25,392 nucleotides of DNA from an uncultured Prevotella sp. (GCA_900548585.1 URLI01000029.1:1-25392), one strand, 5' to 3'; shown: positions 15,550 through 22,707, counted from the first letter of the stretch. Notes: a model not told the origin generated them from the sequence alone. Numbers and translations are program-made.

Positions 15550-16258
15550 ATTATTTGAGCAAAATGCGAAACTTGTCAAGAAGACAGCTTATACGCCGGC
15601 TGCCGAAACGGCCGTAGGCGTTTCCGCATGTCTTGCGACCTGGGCGCGTGGCATTTGCGGACTATCATTTCCCGGCAGGGGCTACGGCTTTCCACAGCAG
15701 GGCAGCGACTGTGCCGCCGGCGGCTGGCCCGACGATGAATATCCACAGTTGTGCCAGCGGCGCGCCGCCGCTGAATATTGCCGTGCCTAACGAGCGCGCC
15801 GGATTGACCGATGCGCCGGTGTAGCGCGCGCAGCATAGGCTGACGACGACATACGCGAATCCCACGGCAAGCCCTGCCGCGCTGTCCGTCGCGCCACCGG
15901 CCCTGGAAGTCGCGCCGAGGAAGACGAACACCAAAACGCATGAGCACACCGCCTCGGCAAGCAGCCCTGCCGGAACGGGAAAAGTGGCTGCGCCGTTGCC
16001 GCGCAGGCAGTTCGCGCCGATGTCTGTCATGCCCGTAGAGGCGGCAAGCGCGCAGAGTATCGCGGCAGCGGCAATGCCGCCCGTGGCCTGCGATACGATG
16101 TACATGGCGGCGTCTTTTCCGCCGATGCGGCCAGACAGGAACGCGCCCGTGGTGACAGCCGGATTAATGTGGCAGCCGGAGATGCCGCCTATGGTGCAGG
16201 CAAGCGCGGTGAAAGCAAGGCCGGACGCGAGCGCGGTGCAGATTAACGCAACCGGCGC
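15550..16258. repeat. Duplicated 709-bp segment, copy 1
   Basis: This segment aligns without gaps to 17221-17929 (offset 1671). I find only two differences: A versus G at 15570/17241 and A versus C at 16246/17917, one near each end. It carries the 3' part of the aquaporin gene and its downstream region. The near identity implies a recent event or an assembly chimera. Confidence 0.92.
15665..16258 (-). pseudogene. Aquaporin, 5'-truncated duplicate
   Basis: This copy keeps residues 31-227 of the intact aquaporin at 17336-18019, with one change (Val35 to Leu). Upstream of the junction at 16258 the frame continues for three foreign codons and meets TAG, so the start codon and first transmembrane helix are missing. 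The nearest internal Met (16105) would give a 146-residue fragment lacking the first NPA motif. It has no promoter of its own on this strand that I can see. It is non-functional unless the junction is an assembly error. Confidence 0.85.
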
Positions 16259-16270
16259 CCCCCTGTGCTA

Positions 16271-16302
16271 TTGCTTTTTACGCCATTTTTGTATTAATTT
16301 TG
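16271..16302 (+). promoter_or_regulatory. Promoter at the start of the foreign segment
   Basis: TTG (16271-16273), 21 bp, TAATTTTG (16295-16302) on the plus strand. A second TAATTTTG box follows at 16336-16343 with a weak -33. Both lead toward the secreted protein gene at 16508. Confidence 0.55.
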
Positions 16303-16362
16303 CATAAAACATTCTTCATTAATAATTCTTTTTGTTAATTTTGCAGAGCAATTATAATGTAG

Positions 16363-16503
16363 CCAAGCGACTTTGGCTCGTTTAAAATTGCGGTAAGTAG
16401 TAAACTGATTGTTTCTACAACAAAAAATGGTGCTATTAATTCGGGAGAGATAAGGTTTTCTGATTTTAAATCAGCTGTAAAAAAGATCAACAAGGAACAA
16501 TAA
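16363..16503 (+). pseudogene. 3' remnant of an unrecognised gene
   Basis: An open frame of 46 codons begins after a TAG at 16360 and has no start codon. It reads PSDFGSFKIAVSSKLIVSTT and ends ...DFKSAVKKINKEQ, 4 bp before the ATG of the next gene. The even composition and the tight spacing to the next gene suggest the true C-terminal end of a lost upstream gene of the same operon. I do not recognise the family. Confidence 0.45.
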
Positions 16504-16507
16504 GCAT

Positions 16508-17023
16508 ATGAGGGTTCTTTTATTTACAGCCCTTTTTGTATGGAATACTGCAATTAGGGCTCAAACTGCAAAACTGACAGATATGGGAACATATTGGATG
16601 TTTAATTCATATGTAGGCATAGCCATGCCTGATGGAAATTTCTTATATCAATATCCTTCTTATATGTTCCCTCTTCCTAAAACATTGAAATGGTATACGG
16701 AAATGCCTGGGAAATTAATGTTTATATTGGACAAGAAACAGGCTATTTTTGTGGAAATCGTTAATGCCGAAATACTAAGTGATACGACATATATTCCTTC
16801 CGAAGATTTTATGACAGATTTTATATCCGAAAAATTCTCTTATCTCCGACATGAAAGAAATTATAAATACATACCTTCTCTTTTGGAGAAAATAGATTAT
16901 CATAAGAAGGGCTATTGTTTGTTGCAACAAAATAATTGTAGGATATTATTATTTAATTTCCAAAAGTCCAATCTTACCAAGACTCTCAATTTGTTGCGAA
17001 GTATACAGGTACAAAAGGAATGA
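16508..17023 (+). CDS. Secreted protein of unknown function in AT-rich insert
   Basis: The 171-residue protein begins with a signal peptide (MRVLLFTALFVWNTAIRAQ, cleavage near residue 19). The mature part is rich in aromatic residues and Lys (GTYWMFNSYVGIAMPDGNFLY, IDYHKKGYCLLQQ), with no recognised family and no membrane segment. Base composition is strongly AT-rich, like the first 2.5 kb and unlike the flanking aquaporin copies. It lies between the two copies of the duplicated segment, 4 bp after the remnant of another gene, and probably uses the promoter at 16271-16302. An exported effector or immunity-type protein is possible, but nothing in the sequence proves this. Confidence 0.6.
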   Translation: MRVLLFTALFVWNTAIRAQTAKLTDMGTYWMFNSYVGIAMPDGNFLYQYPSYMFPLPKTLKWYTEMPGKLMFILDKKQAIFVEIVNAEILSDTTYIPSEDFMTDFISEKFSYLRHERNYKYIPSLLEKIDYHKKGYCLLQQNNCRILLFNFQKSNLTKTLNLLRSIQVQKE

Positions 17024-17058
17024 TATTTATAAATTATTATAAAGTATAATCATTACCC

Positions 17059-17220
17059 GTAACTATTCAGCAATAGCCATAGACCATCTCCCATCCTACA
17101 ATGATAGGATTGTGCTGATGGCATTGAGTTGTGATTGATGGTTCTTCCAAGCAATGTCTTGTATGATTTCACCTCTTCGGTTAGAAGTTCTTGAAATTCC
17201 TTTTTATCCATATTTCGAAC
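17059..17220. mobile_element. IS66-like end remnant
   Basis: The segment opens with GTAACTATTCAGCAATAGCC, sharing its first 17 bases with the end at 266 (minus strand) and 16 of 17 with that at 25338. It includes a small hairpin (ATCCTA-CAATGA-TAGGAT, 17094-17111) and a minus-strand frame that reads MDKKEFQELLTEEVKSYKTL and stops inside the terminal motif. It is cut off at 17220, where the aquaporin duplication begins, so the rest of the element is missing. The 8 bp outside the end are 17051-17058. Confidence 0.45.
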
Positions 17221-17929
17221 ATTATTTGAGCAAAATGCGAGACTTGTCAAGAAGACAGCTTATACGCCGGCTGCCGAAACGGCCGTAGGCGTTTCCGCAT
17301 GTCTTGCGACCTGGGCGCGTGGCATTTGCGGACTATCATTTCCCGGCAGGGGCTACGGCTTTCCACAGCAGGGCAGCGACTGTGCCGCCGGCGGCTGGCC
17401 CGACGATGAATATCCACAGTTGTGCCAGCGGCGCGCCGCCGCTGAATATTGCCGTGCCTAACGAGCGCGCCGGATTGACCGATGCGCCGGTGTAGCGCGC
17501 GCAGCATAGGCTGACGACGACATACGCGAATCCCACGGCAAGCCCTGCCGCGCTGTCCGTCGCGCCACCGGCCCTGGAAGTCGCGCCGAGGAAGACGAAC
17601 ACCAAAACGCATGAGCACACCGCCTCGGCAAGCAGCCCTGCCGGAACGGGAAAAGTGGCTGCGCCGTTGCCGCGCAGGCAGTTCGCGCCGATGTCTGTCA
17701 TGCCCGTAGAGGCGGCAAGCGCGCAGAGTATCGCGGCAGCGGCAATGCCGCCCGTGGCCTGCGATACGATGTACATGGCGGCGTCTTTTCCGCCGATGCG
17801 GCCAGACAGGAACGCGCCCGTGGTGACAGCCGGATTAATGTGGCAGCCGGAGATGCCGCCTATGGTGCAGGCAAGCGCGGTGAAAGCAAGGCCGGACGCG
17901 AGCGCGGTGCAGATTACCGCAACCGGCGC
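17221..17929. repeat. Duplicated 709-bp segment, copy 2
   Basis: This copy continues without a break into the 5' end of the intact aquaporin gene, so its right side is the native context. Its left side (17220) joins the IS66-like remnant. It differs from copy 1 at two positions only. Confidence 0.92.
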
Positions 17930-18019
17930 ACACCCCGTGCAGGCAAGCGACATGTGCGTGCCACAGCACATAAGCACAAGCATCATCGTGCCGAGCGCCT
18001 CTGCCAAATATTTCTTCAT
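17336..18019 (-). CDS. Aquaporin (MIP family) with small-residue selectivity filter
   Basis: A 227-residue channel of the MIP family with six membrane helices and two half-helices. The NPA motifs are at 62-64 (CHINPAVTTG) and 182-184 (SVNPARS). Aligned without gaps to E. coli AqpZ as I remember it, the aromatic/arginine filter positions (Phe43, His174, Thr183, Arg189 in AqpZ) are Ser42, Ser170, Ala179 and Arg185 here. This differs from water-specific AqpZ and from GlpF (Trp/Gly/Phe/Arg), and suggests a wider pore for a small neutral solute. The gene has its own promoter (18047-18077), with a small-RNA unit further upstream. A truncated near-identical copy lies at 15665-16258. Confidence 0.9.
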   Translation of the reverse strand: MKKYLAEALGTMMLVLMCCGTHMSLACTGCAPVAVICTALASGLAFTALACTIGGISGCHINPAVTTGAFLSGRIGGKDAAMYIVSQATGGIAAAAILCALAASTGMTDIGANCLRGNGAATFPVPAGLLAEAVCSCVLVFVFLGATSRAGGATDSAAGLAVGFAYVVVSLCCARYTGASVNPARSLGTAIFSGGAPLAQLWIFIVGPAAGGTVAALLWKAVAPAGK

Positions 18020-18046
18020 CTGACTGGTTTTTTATTTAACGTGATG

Positions 18047-18077
18047 CAAATATAATCTTTTTATTTTTAGGAAGCAA
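18047..18077 (-). promoter_or_regulatory. Promoter of the aquaporin gene
   Basis: On the minus strand TTG (18075-18077), 20 bp, TATATTTG (18047-18054). It lies downstream of the terminator of the small RNA at 18146, so the aquaporin does not depend on that RNA's promoter. Confidence 0.7.
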
Positions 18078-18145
18078 GCAACATCACGAAAAATCTTTTT
18101 ATAAAGGAATACCACGCAACGTTCCACAAGAACGGTTCAGGGAAT

Positions 18146-18207
18146 AAAAAAAGGAGTACCGCTGTACTCCAACCTTGTTAACCTTAAATCTAATACTATG
18201 AAAAACA
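18146..18207 (-). ncRNA. Small RNA, copy 1, with intrinsic terminator
   Basis: From the promoter at 18213-18244 a transcript of about 61 nt would start near 18207. It contains TTTTTCATAGTATTAGATTT, then AAGGTTAAC, and ends in the hairpin GGAGTAC-AGCG-GTACTCC (18153-18170) followed by seven T. A second copy at 20215-20280 is nearly identical across the whole transcribed part, including the single-stranded region, while DNA further upstream has diverged. This is the pattern of an independent, conserved RNA. The 5' ends are inferred from the -7 box. I cannot name the family with certainty; a known Bacteroidales sRNA family may already include it. Confidence 0.7.
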
Positions 18208-18212
18208 TGGTG

Positions 18213-18244
18213 CAAAAGTAATCACTTTATCATTTTCCCACAAA
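18213..18244 (-). promoter_or_regulatory. Promoter of small RNA copy 1
   Basis: On the minus strand TTTG (18241-18244), 20 bp, TACTTTTG (18213-18220). Confidence 0.75.
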
Positions 18245-18251
18245 CATTATT

Positions 18252-18266
18252 GTAACAAAATGTTAC
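18252..18266. promoter_or_regulatory. Palindrome upstream of small RNA copy 1
   Basis: GTAACA-AAA-TGTTAC is a perfect inverted repeat just upstream of the -33 element. It is absent at the same place in copy 2, so it may be a site for a regulator specific to this copy. Confidence 0.35.
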
Positions 18267-18280
18267 CAGATGTCGCTTTA

Positions 18281-18294
18281 TTGATTTATATCAA
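18281..18294. promoter_or_regulatory. FNR/CRP-type operator of small RNA copy 1
   Basis: TTGATTTATATCAA is a perfect match to the classical FNR box TTGAT-N4-ATCAA. Its centre is 67.5 bp upstream of the outer edge of the -7 box, about -80 from the expected start. The second copy has a related palindrome at exactly the same distance. Confidence 0.6.
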
Positions 18295-18376
18295 GTATTA
18301 TGACCTAACCGCACCTTTCACTTTGTTGCAATATTCGTGATATTGGTTACTATTTGACAAAAACATAAATCGCGCG

Positions 18377-20176
18377 TCATTCGTTGAGAATGCGTTTCAG
18401 GAGATATGTCGCATTCTGGTTCTTTGCCACCCCGGGGGTTATTTTATAACTGTATGTCACTCCCTCACCGAGCTTTATCTCAAAGCAGTGGTTGTGGAAG
18501 CGGCCGCTGCCCTCCGCCATTCGGGACAGCTCGAGGTCGTGGGTGGCTATCACTCCGCTAACGGGAAGTTTGCTGACGGCCTCGAGGAACATGCGTGAGC
18601 CGTTGAGCTTGTCCAAAGAGTTGGTTCCCTTGAGTATCTCGTCGAGTATTATCAGCGTGCAGGGCGGATTTTCCCTGACGCTGTCGAGCAGCAGGCGGAG
18701 GCGAATGAGTTCGGCGTTGAAATAACTTATGCCGTGCTGCAGGTCGTCGGTGGCGCGCATCGACGTGAAAAGGTTGAACATGCAGACTTTCATCTCACTG
18801 GCAAACACCGGCATTCCTGCCATCGCGAGGACATAGTTGACGCCTATTGCGCGCAGGAAAGTGCTTTTGCCAGCCATGTTGGCGCCGGTTATGATGTAGT
18901 AGTTGCGGTGGGCTATGGTGAAATCGTTCTGTACGGCGTCATCTCCGAGGAACGGATGCCACAGTCCGCGTGCCTCAAAGCACACGCCGCCGCTATCGGT
19001 GACAGCGGGGCTGCACGCCTCCGGATGGTCATAGGCAAACGTCGACATGGATACGAGCGCGTCGGTCTCGGCGATGGTGTCAATCCACTTCCCCACCCTT
19101 CCGGCGTGGCGCGAGTGCCACTTGCAGTAGCGGCGCACAAGGAAGAAGTCGCTCATAAAGAGAATGTTGAAAACCACCATGCCGAGGATATTGCCACGGC
19201 GGTCGTAGCCATCGAGTATGCCCCGCAGCTCGCTGAATGCCGCGAGGGCATCGCCGCCGCCCCTTAAATCGCGCTGGAGCGAAACGAGCCGCCCGCTGCG
19301 GAAGCGCACATCGCACACGAGCCGCACGAGCGGCACATACCTGTCCAGCGCACGGAGCAGCCTCTCGCCATTGCCGCTTATGCTGCGCAGTGGTCTGGCG
19401 GTGATGCCGATGGCCACGCCCAGCTGCACGACAGCCCACAGGGTGGGCACCGACGACGGCAGGCCACCGAATACGGAAAGTAATATCGAGGCATAGAGGC
19501 CGGCGATGGAAAGGAAAACGAACACGAGGCATGGTGCTGAGGAGAAGCACCGGGGAACGGCAACTGGCATTGGATTGCCATCAGGCAGGCACACCGGGGG
19601 GATTTCCGCCGAGGCGTTGCAGTTCCACTCGGCTCGCCACTGCTCCATTCCCGACATCTCGGCGATTGCCTGCCGTCGGTTCATAACCGTTTCCTTGTCC
19701 TTTGGAAGGACGGAAAGGTATCTTGCAAGACGCTGCTTTCCGCCCGGAGTAACACAACGGCAGACGCGCTGGAAAAGCGAACCGCGCCCGAACATGTCGA
19801 GGTCGCAGGTGAACGGGTGCGACGTATCGGAAAACCGCGAGCCGTCATCGAAGGATGAGAAGTTGCCCTCCATTGCCTCCACCTCCTTTATATAATACGC
19901 GCGGAGAGCCTCAAGATGTTCCGTGGCGCGCATGTTTCTGGTGTCGAGACGCCTGACGACGGCATAAGCGAGCAGCATTGCGATGCCGGCACACAGCAAC
20001 GGGGCGCGCAGCCCACCCGACGCCCACGCCACGAAAGCTGCCATGGCAGTACAGAACGCCACCAACTCACCGGCAACGAAAAGCCGGTTGCGCGTCTTTC
20101 CCGCGCGTATCGCGGAAGCAAGCCGCAACACGTTCTCACCATACAATCTCTTTATATCGTTCCTCTTTTCATTCAT
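18377..20176 (-). CDS. Membrane-anchored MutS-like ATPase
   Basis: A 599-residue protein with the MutS ABC-type ATPase domain at its C-terminus: Walker A GANMAGKS (431-438), Walker B LIILDE (508-513), ABC-like FTSMRATDDLQHGISYF and ATHDLEL. It has no N-terminal mismatch-recognition domain with the Phe-x-Glu motif and no Smr domain. Instead hydrophobic segments lie at about 33-52, 58-77, 213-238, 243-262 and 331-349, so it should sit in the inner membrane. Such proteins are annotated as MutS family in Bacteroidetes, but a role in mismatch repair is doubtful. The small RNA copy 2 ends 39 bp before the ATG and no separate promoter is seen, so readthrough of that terminator may supply the mRNA. 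Confidence 0.85.
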   Translation of the reverse strand: MNEKRNDIKRLYGENVLRLASAIRAGKTRNRLFVAGELVAFCTAMAAFVAWASGGLRAPLLCAGIAMLLAYAVVRRLDTRNMRATEHLEALRAYYIKEVEAMEGNFSSFDDGSRFSDTSHPFTCDLDMFGRGSLFQRVCRCVTPGGKQRLARYLSVLPKDKETVMNRRQAIAEMSGMEQWRAEWNCNASAEIPPVCLPDGNPMPVAVPRCFSSAPCLVFVFLSIAGLYASILLSVFGGLPSSVPTLWAVVQLGVAIGITARPLRSISGNGERLLRALDRYVPLVRLVCDVRFRSGRLVSLQRDLRGGGDALAAFSELRGILDGYDRRGNILGMVVFNILFMSDFFLVRRYCKWHSRHAGRVGKWIDTIAETDALVSMSTFAYDHPEACSPAVTDSGGVCFEARGLWHPFLGDDAVQNDFTIAHRNYYIITGANMAGKSTFLRAIGVNYVLAMAGMPVFASEMKVCMFNLFTSMRATDDLQHGISYFNAELIRLRLLLDSVRENPPCTLIILDEILKGTNSLDKLNGSRMFLEAVSKLPVSGVIATHDLELSRMAEGSGRFHNHCFEIKLGEGVTYSYKITPGVAKNQNATYLLKRILNE

Positions 20177-20214
20177 TTCCGATGCAGATGTTTATTATTA
20201 TGCCAGATATTGGC

Positions 20215-20280
20215 AAAAAAAAAGGAGTACCGCCGTACTCCAACCTTTTGTTAACCTTAAATCTAATACTATGAAAAACA
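20215..20280 (-). ncRNA. Small RNA, copy 2, with intrinsic terminator
   Basis: About 66 nt starting near 20280. It shares TTTTTCATAGTATTAGATTT and AAGGTTAAC with copy 1, differs by a 2-base insertion before the stem and in the loop (GGAGTAC-GGCG-GTACTCC, 20224-20241), and ends in nine T. The mutS-like ATG is 39 bp beyond the terminator, so this copy could also act as an attenuating leader for that gene. Confidence 0.7.
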
Positions 20281-20285
20281 CGGTG

Positions 20286-20317
20286 CAAAGGTAGCTGTTA
20301 TCGCACACAGTTGCAAA
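20286..20317 (-). promoter_or_regulatory. Promoter of small RNA copy 2
   Basis: On the minus strand TTTG (20314-20317), 20 bp, TACCTTTG (20286-20293). Spacing and layout are the same as for copy 1. Confidence 0.75.
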
Positions 20318-20353
20318 CATTGCAATGGGTTAATGGGTGACTTTGCCGTTTTC

Positions 20354-20367
20354 TTGACATAAGTCAA
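20354..20367. promoter_or_regulatory. FNR/CRP-type operator of small RNA copy 2
   Basis: TTGACATAAGTCAA is a perfect palindrome of the form TTGAC-N4-GTCAA. Its centre lies 67.5 bp from the outer edge of the -7 box, as in copy 1. Confidence 0.55.
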
Positions 20368-20698
20368 CCGCCTGCGGTAAATGTAGCATGTTGTACGAGG
20401 TATGTGTAAGTGTGGGATTTCCAACTCACTGCAAACAGACGGCGTGCGTCGGCGACAGGCAAAATAAAAAGTGACAGGCAGAAGAAGTTGGAACAAAACA
20501 TTTACCTTGACTTCGGCTCGTACATATAAACAACGAATACCATGACGCGGAATACGGGATCGCATTTAAAGCCAAATCGGCAATTAGAGCCCGAACTGAT
20601 TGTGCCCGACTTGGGCTAAACACACATTCACAAATCCAGCACGCAGCATTAACAAGTTTTGCAAATCCTTAATTTTCAATAAAATAACACGGCAAGGG
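20368..20698. other. Intergenic region upstream of the RlpA-like gene
   Basis: I see no gene here. An imperfect inverted repeat (AGCCCGAA near 20588 and TTGGGCT at 20611-20617) is the only structure noted. Confidence 0.35.
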
Positions 20699-20729
20699 TT
20701 GTCGCTCTGTAATTTTGTTATTACATTTG
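20699..20729 (+). promoter_or_regulatory. Promoter of the RlpA-like gene
   Basis: TTG (20699-20701), 20 bp, TACATTTG (20722-20729). It gives a leader of about 95 nt before the chosen ATG at 20830. Confidence 0.7.
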
Positions 20730-20829
20730 CAGCGCACAAAATGAAATAAAAGATAGTGATAACCCGGCAAAACGACTACCGGAAATGCTTATGAGGAAGA
20801 CGTTACAAGGCTGGAAAAAGAAAGAAATT

Positions 20830-21210
20830 ATGAGGAAAATAATAAGCATCGCAATCATCATGCTGACAATGTGCGTCACAAACATTGCCGCACAGGAAAA
20901 GGGCATCGCGAGTTACTACGGACTGAAGGCGAACGGACGGAACACGTCAAGCGGAGAGAGGCACGACTCCTACGACCTCGTATGCGCCCACAAGAAATAC
21001 CCGATGGGCACGAAACTCAAAGTGACAAACCTGAAAAACGGAAAGAGCGTGGTTGTGAGGGTCAACGACAGAGGCCCGTATGCAAGAGGATGGATCGTTG
21101 ACCTGTCATGGCGGGCGGCAAAGGAAATCGGAATACTCGCACAGGGAGTGGCAAAGGTCATCGTGGAGGTGATAAAGGACGAAAAGGAAAAAGTTAATAA
21201 GAAACAATAA
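20830..21210 (+). CDS. Secreted RlpA-like double-psi beta-barrel protein
   Basis: A 126-residue protein when started at MRKIISIA (20830). This start gives a clean signal peptide (1-22, ending IAA-Q), whereas the upstream ATG at 20785 adds a charged leader. The RlpA core is complete: GIASYYG (25-31), NGRNTSSGE, VCAHKKYPMGT with His54, VTNLKNGKSVVVRVNDRGPY with Asp80 (65-84), and VDLSWRAA. RlpA proteins are septal lytic transglycosylases acting on peptidoglycan lacking stem peptides. This one lacks both a lipobox and the C-terminal SPOR domain, so septal targeting must differ from E. coli. It is monocistronic, with a weak hairpin (AACGG-AAA-CCGTT) at the stop. Confidence 0.88.
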   Translation: MRKIISIAIIMLTMCVTNIAAQEKGIASYYGLKANGRNTSSGERHDSYDLVCAHKKYPMGTKLKVTNLKNGKSVVVRVNDRGPYARGWIVDLSWRAAKEIGILAQGVAKVIVEVIKDEKEKVNKKQ

Positions 21211-21279
21211 ACGGAAACCGTTGTTTGCGCTCCTTTTTAACAAAAAGTAAGTTATGGGATAAAAAAAATCCGCTTTTAC

Positions 21280-21310
21280 TTGTACAGTTCAAATAAAACG
21301 AGTAATTTTG
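21280..21310 (+). promoter_or_regulatory. Promoter of glutamate dehydrogenase
   Basis: TTG (21280-21282), 20 bp, TAATTTTG (21303-21310). The position excludes the longer upstream start at 21280, which would lie inside the promoter. Confidence 0.75.
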
Positions 21311-21363
21311 CTGCACCTACTTTACAAAGTGGATATATTAAACCTATATATTTTATAAATACT

Positions 21364-22707
21364 ATGGAAGTAAAGAAAATAATCCAAGCCCTGGAGCAGA
21401 AGCATCCGGGCGAGTCGGAGTACTTGCAGGCAGTGCAGGAAGTGCTCGAGTCAATCGAAGAAGTTTACAACCAGCATCCTGAGTACGAGGAGGCCAAGAT
21501 TGTGGAGAGAATGGTTGAGCCAGACCGCATCTTCACATTCCGTGTGAACTGGGTTGACGACAATGGTGAGGTGCAGACAAACCTCGGCTACCGCGTTCAG
21601 TTCAACAGCGCGATAGGCCCGTACAAAGGTGGTCTCCGCTTCCACAAGGCCGTCACTCCTTCAATGCTGAAGTTCCTCGGCTTTGAGCAGACATTCAAGA
21701 ACGCGCTCACAACGCTCCCGATGGGTGGCGGCAAGGGCGGTTCCGACTTTGACCCGGTTGGCAAGTCAAACGCTGAAATCATGCGTTTCTGCCACGCATT
21801 CATGCTCGAACTGGTTCACTGCATCGGTCCGGATCAGGACATCCCGGCAGGCGACGTTGGCGTTGGCGGCCGTGAAATCGGCTTCCTCAACGGCATGTAC
21901 CAGAAACTGACACGCGAGTACCACACTGGCGTACTCACCGGCAAGGGTCTGACATGGGGTGGCTCAATATTCCGTCCGGAAGCAACAGGCTACGGCGCAC
22001 TCTATTTCACAGAGCACCTCCTGAAGAAGGCAGGCAAGGACATCAAGGGCAAGAAAATCGCCATCTCCGGCTTCGGCAACGTGGCTTGGGGCGCTGCGCA
22101 GAAAGCAACCCAGCTCGGTGGCAAGGTAATCGCAATCTCAGGGCCGGACGGCGTATGCGAGCTCCCCGGCGGAATGACGGAAGAGATGAACGCATACATG
22201 CTCGAGATGCGCGCTTCCAACCGCAACAAGGTTGAGGACATGGCAACGAAATTCCCAGGAAAGGCAAAGTTCACCCCGGGCAAGAAGGCATGGAGCATTC
22301 CTTGCGACATCGCTCTCCCGTGCGCATTCCAGAACGAGCTCAGCGAGGACGACGCAAAGGAACTGAAGGCCAACGGCTGCTGGTGCTGCTGCGAGGTTTC
22401 CAACATGGGCTGCCAGCCAGGCGCAATCCACTACTTCCAGAATAACGGCATCCTCTTCGCTCCGGGCAAGGCAGTGAACGCTGGTGGCGTTGCAACATCA
22501 GGTCTCGAAATGACACAGAATGCAGCTCACCTGAGCTGGTCTGCTGAAGAGGTCAACAGCAAGCTCCACTGGATCATGCAGAGCATCCACGAGCAGTGCG
22601 TCAAGTTCGGCACACAGCCAGACGGCAGCGTGGACTATGTAAAGGGCGCAAACATTGCCGGCTTCATGAAGGTTGCACAGGCAATGATGGAACAAGGAAT
22701 TGTGTAA
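21364..22707 (+). CDS. gdhA: Glutamate dehydrogenase, hexameric type
   Basis: The protein has 447 residues from MEVKKII, the usual length of small hexameric GDH. The substrate-binding and catalytic stretch PMGGGKGGSDFDP includes Lys124; GPYKGGLRFH (85-94) is intact, and the Rossmann motif GFGNVAWGAAQ is near residue 235. It interconverts 2-oxoglutarate plus ammonium and glutamate; the coenzyme (NADPH is usual for this length) is not certain from motifs alone. Codon use is that of a highly expressed gene, with a marked preference for a few codons. It has its own promoter and is closed by a terminator at 22743-22775. Confidence 0.96.
   Translation: MEVKKIIQALEQKHPGESEYLQAVQEVLESIEEVYNQHPEYEEAKIVERMVEPDRIFTFRVNWVDDNGEVQTNLGYRVQFNSAIGPYKGGLRFHKAVTPSMLKFLGFEQTFKNALTTLPMGGGKGGSDFDPVGKSNAEIMRFCHAFMLELVHCIGPDQDIPAGDVGVGGREIGFLNGMYQKLTREYHTGVLTGKGLTWGGSIFRPEATGYGALYFTEHLLKKAGKDIKGKKIAISGFGNVAWGAAQKATQLGGKVIAISGPDGVCELPGGMTEEMNAYMLEMRASNRNKVEDMATKFPGKAKFTPGKKAWSIPCDIALPCAFQNELSEDDAKELKANGCWCCCEVSNMGCQPGAIHYFQNNGILFAPGKAVNAGGVATSGLEMTQNAAHLSWSAEEVNSKLHWIMQSIHEQCVKFGTQPDGSVDYVKGANIAGFMKVAQAMMEQGIV

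Noticed and set aside
15382..15579. A 65-codon minus-strand frame across array B
   Set aside because: Same reason as for array A; it has no start context and no protein features beyond the translated repeat.
18143..18209. A leader peptide (MFFIVLDLRLT...) within small RNA copy 1
   Set aside because: The ATG would lie at the very 5' end of the transcript, copy 2 has GTG instead, and the frames diverge after the 2-base insertion.
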